A program made the position numbers and the translations under genes. Below are positions 33,508 through 33,562 of a stretch of DNA of 33,562 nt, piece after piece (positions within the stretch are counted from its first letter, which is position 1; each line of letters begins with the position of its first letter). The notes below the pieces were generated by a model. The model did no database searches and was not told where the DNA came from. It saw only the letters and a program-made list of their open reading frames with translations. Source of the DNA: Bacteroides propionicifaciens DSM 19291 = JCM 14649 (GTDB lineage Bacteria > Bacteroidota > Bacteroidia > Bacteroidales > Bacteroidaceae); the NCBI RefSeq assembly GCF_000375405.1, contig NZ_AQWS01000029.1:121-33682 (forward strand), in the 5' to 3' direction.

Positions 33508-33562
33508 GAGGTTACAAATAGATAATCGACACTGTCTCAGGAAGTGTGTAAGTTAAAATGAT
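33508..33562. other. Right edge; possible start of an insertion-sequence end
   Basis: After the flavoprotein stop, 55 bp remain. The segment 33530-33562, beginning CACTGTCTCAGGAAGTGTGT, resembles from memory the ends of IS256-type (Mutator) elements. The window ends too early to see a transposase or the matching end. Confidence 0.25.

Noticed and set aside
1-33562. CRISPR arrays, tRNA or rRNA genes, prophage genes or toxin-antitoxin loci
   Set aside because: No regularly spaced repeats, no tRNA-like cloverleaf in the spacers, and no integrase, capsid or classical toxin gene was seen; the intergenic gaps are short and accounted for.

Overview
The window is a gene-dense, roughly 40% GC chromosomal segment from a member of the Bacteroidota, most likely order Bacteroidales. 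Four things point there. TAnnTTTG-type -7 promoter elements recur before transcription units. DUF5687-type ABC permeases, DUF4369-TlpA lipoproteins, META-domain lipoproteins and a fused NfnAB-like flavoprotein are typical of the phylum. The house-keeping proteins (DnaK, RecA, ClpB, SerS) read as Bacteroidales proteins. Genus cannot be fixed from sequence alone. No rRNA, tRNA, CRISPR array, prophage or complete insertion sequence was seen.

Layout. 1-310: AT-rich non-coding flank. 311-2289: dnaK on the minus strand with its terminator. 2555-4680: a lipoprotein binding protein plus FecCD permease for a metal chelate or cobamide, without an adjacent ATPase. 4740-6547: two tandem double-META-domain lipoproteins on the minus strand. 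6872-9559: a carboxy(nor)spermidine dehydrogenase, bcp and recA, tightly packed as one operon. 9687-10832: a TlpA-like thiol-disulfide lipoprotein. 10923-13473 (minus): an unrecognised 194-aa protein, a LysR regulator and a YeiH-family membrane protein. 13748-16339: clpB. 16664-19305: an AEC-family transporter paired with a catabolic-type acetolactate synthase. 19624-25141: a five-gene run of DUF2975 membrane protein, Cro-type HTH protein, miaA, kdsA and a periplasmic M16 protease. 25221-28906: an ABC exporter (DUF5687 permease plus ATPase) whose genes overlap with an NlpC/P60 lipoprotein and a TraB/GumN-type protein. 29085-29700: rplU-rpmA behind a textbook Bacteroidetes promoter. 29844-33507: serS and a fused NfnA-NfnB-like flavoprotein.

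Most of the window is conserved core genome: protein quality control (DnaK, ClpB), DNA repair (RecA), translation (L21, L27, SerRS, MiaA), envelope biogenesis (KdsA, M16, NlpC) and redox metabolism (Bcp, TlpA, Nfn). No obvious new defence or mobile system is present.

The most interesting signals are non-coding. (1) A shared TGTCAGAYTAAC motif lies upstream of both chaperone genes dnaK and clpB. (2) Two diverged copies of a ~51-nt intergenic element, one a 22-bp-stem hairpin, lie 14 kb apart. (3) A perfect 8-bp inverted repeat sits at the predicted start site of the DUF2975/HTH operon and looks like an autoregulatory operator. (4) The 194-aa protein beside lysR-yeiH has an acidic-residue layout that may indicate a PIN/NYN-like fold.
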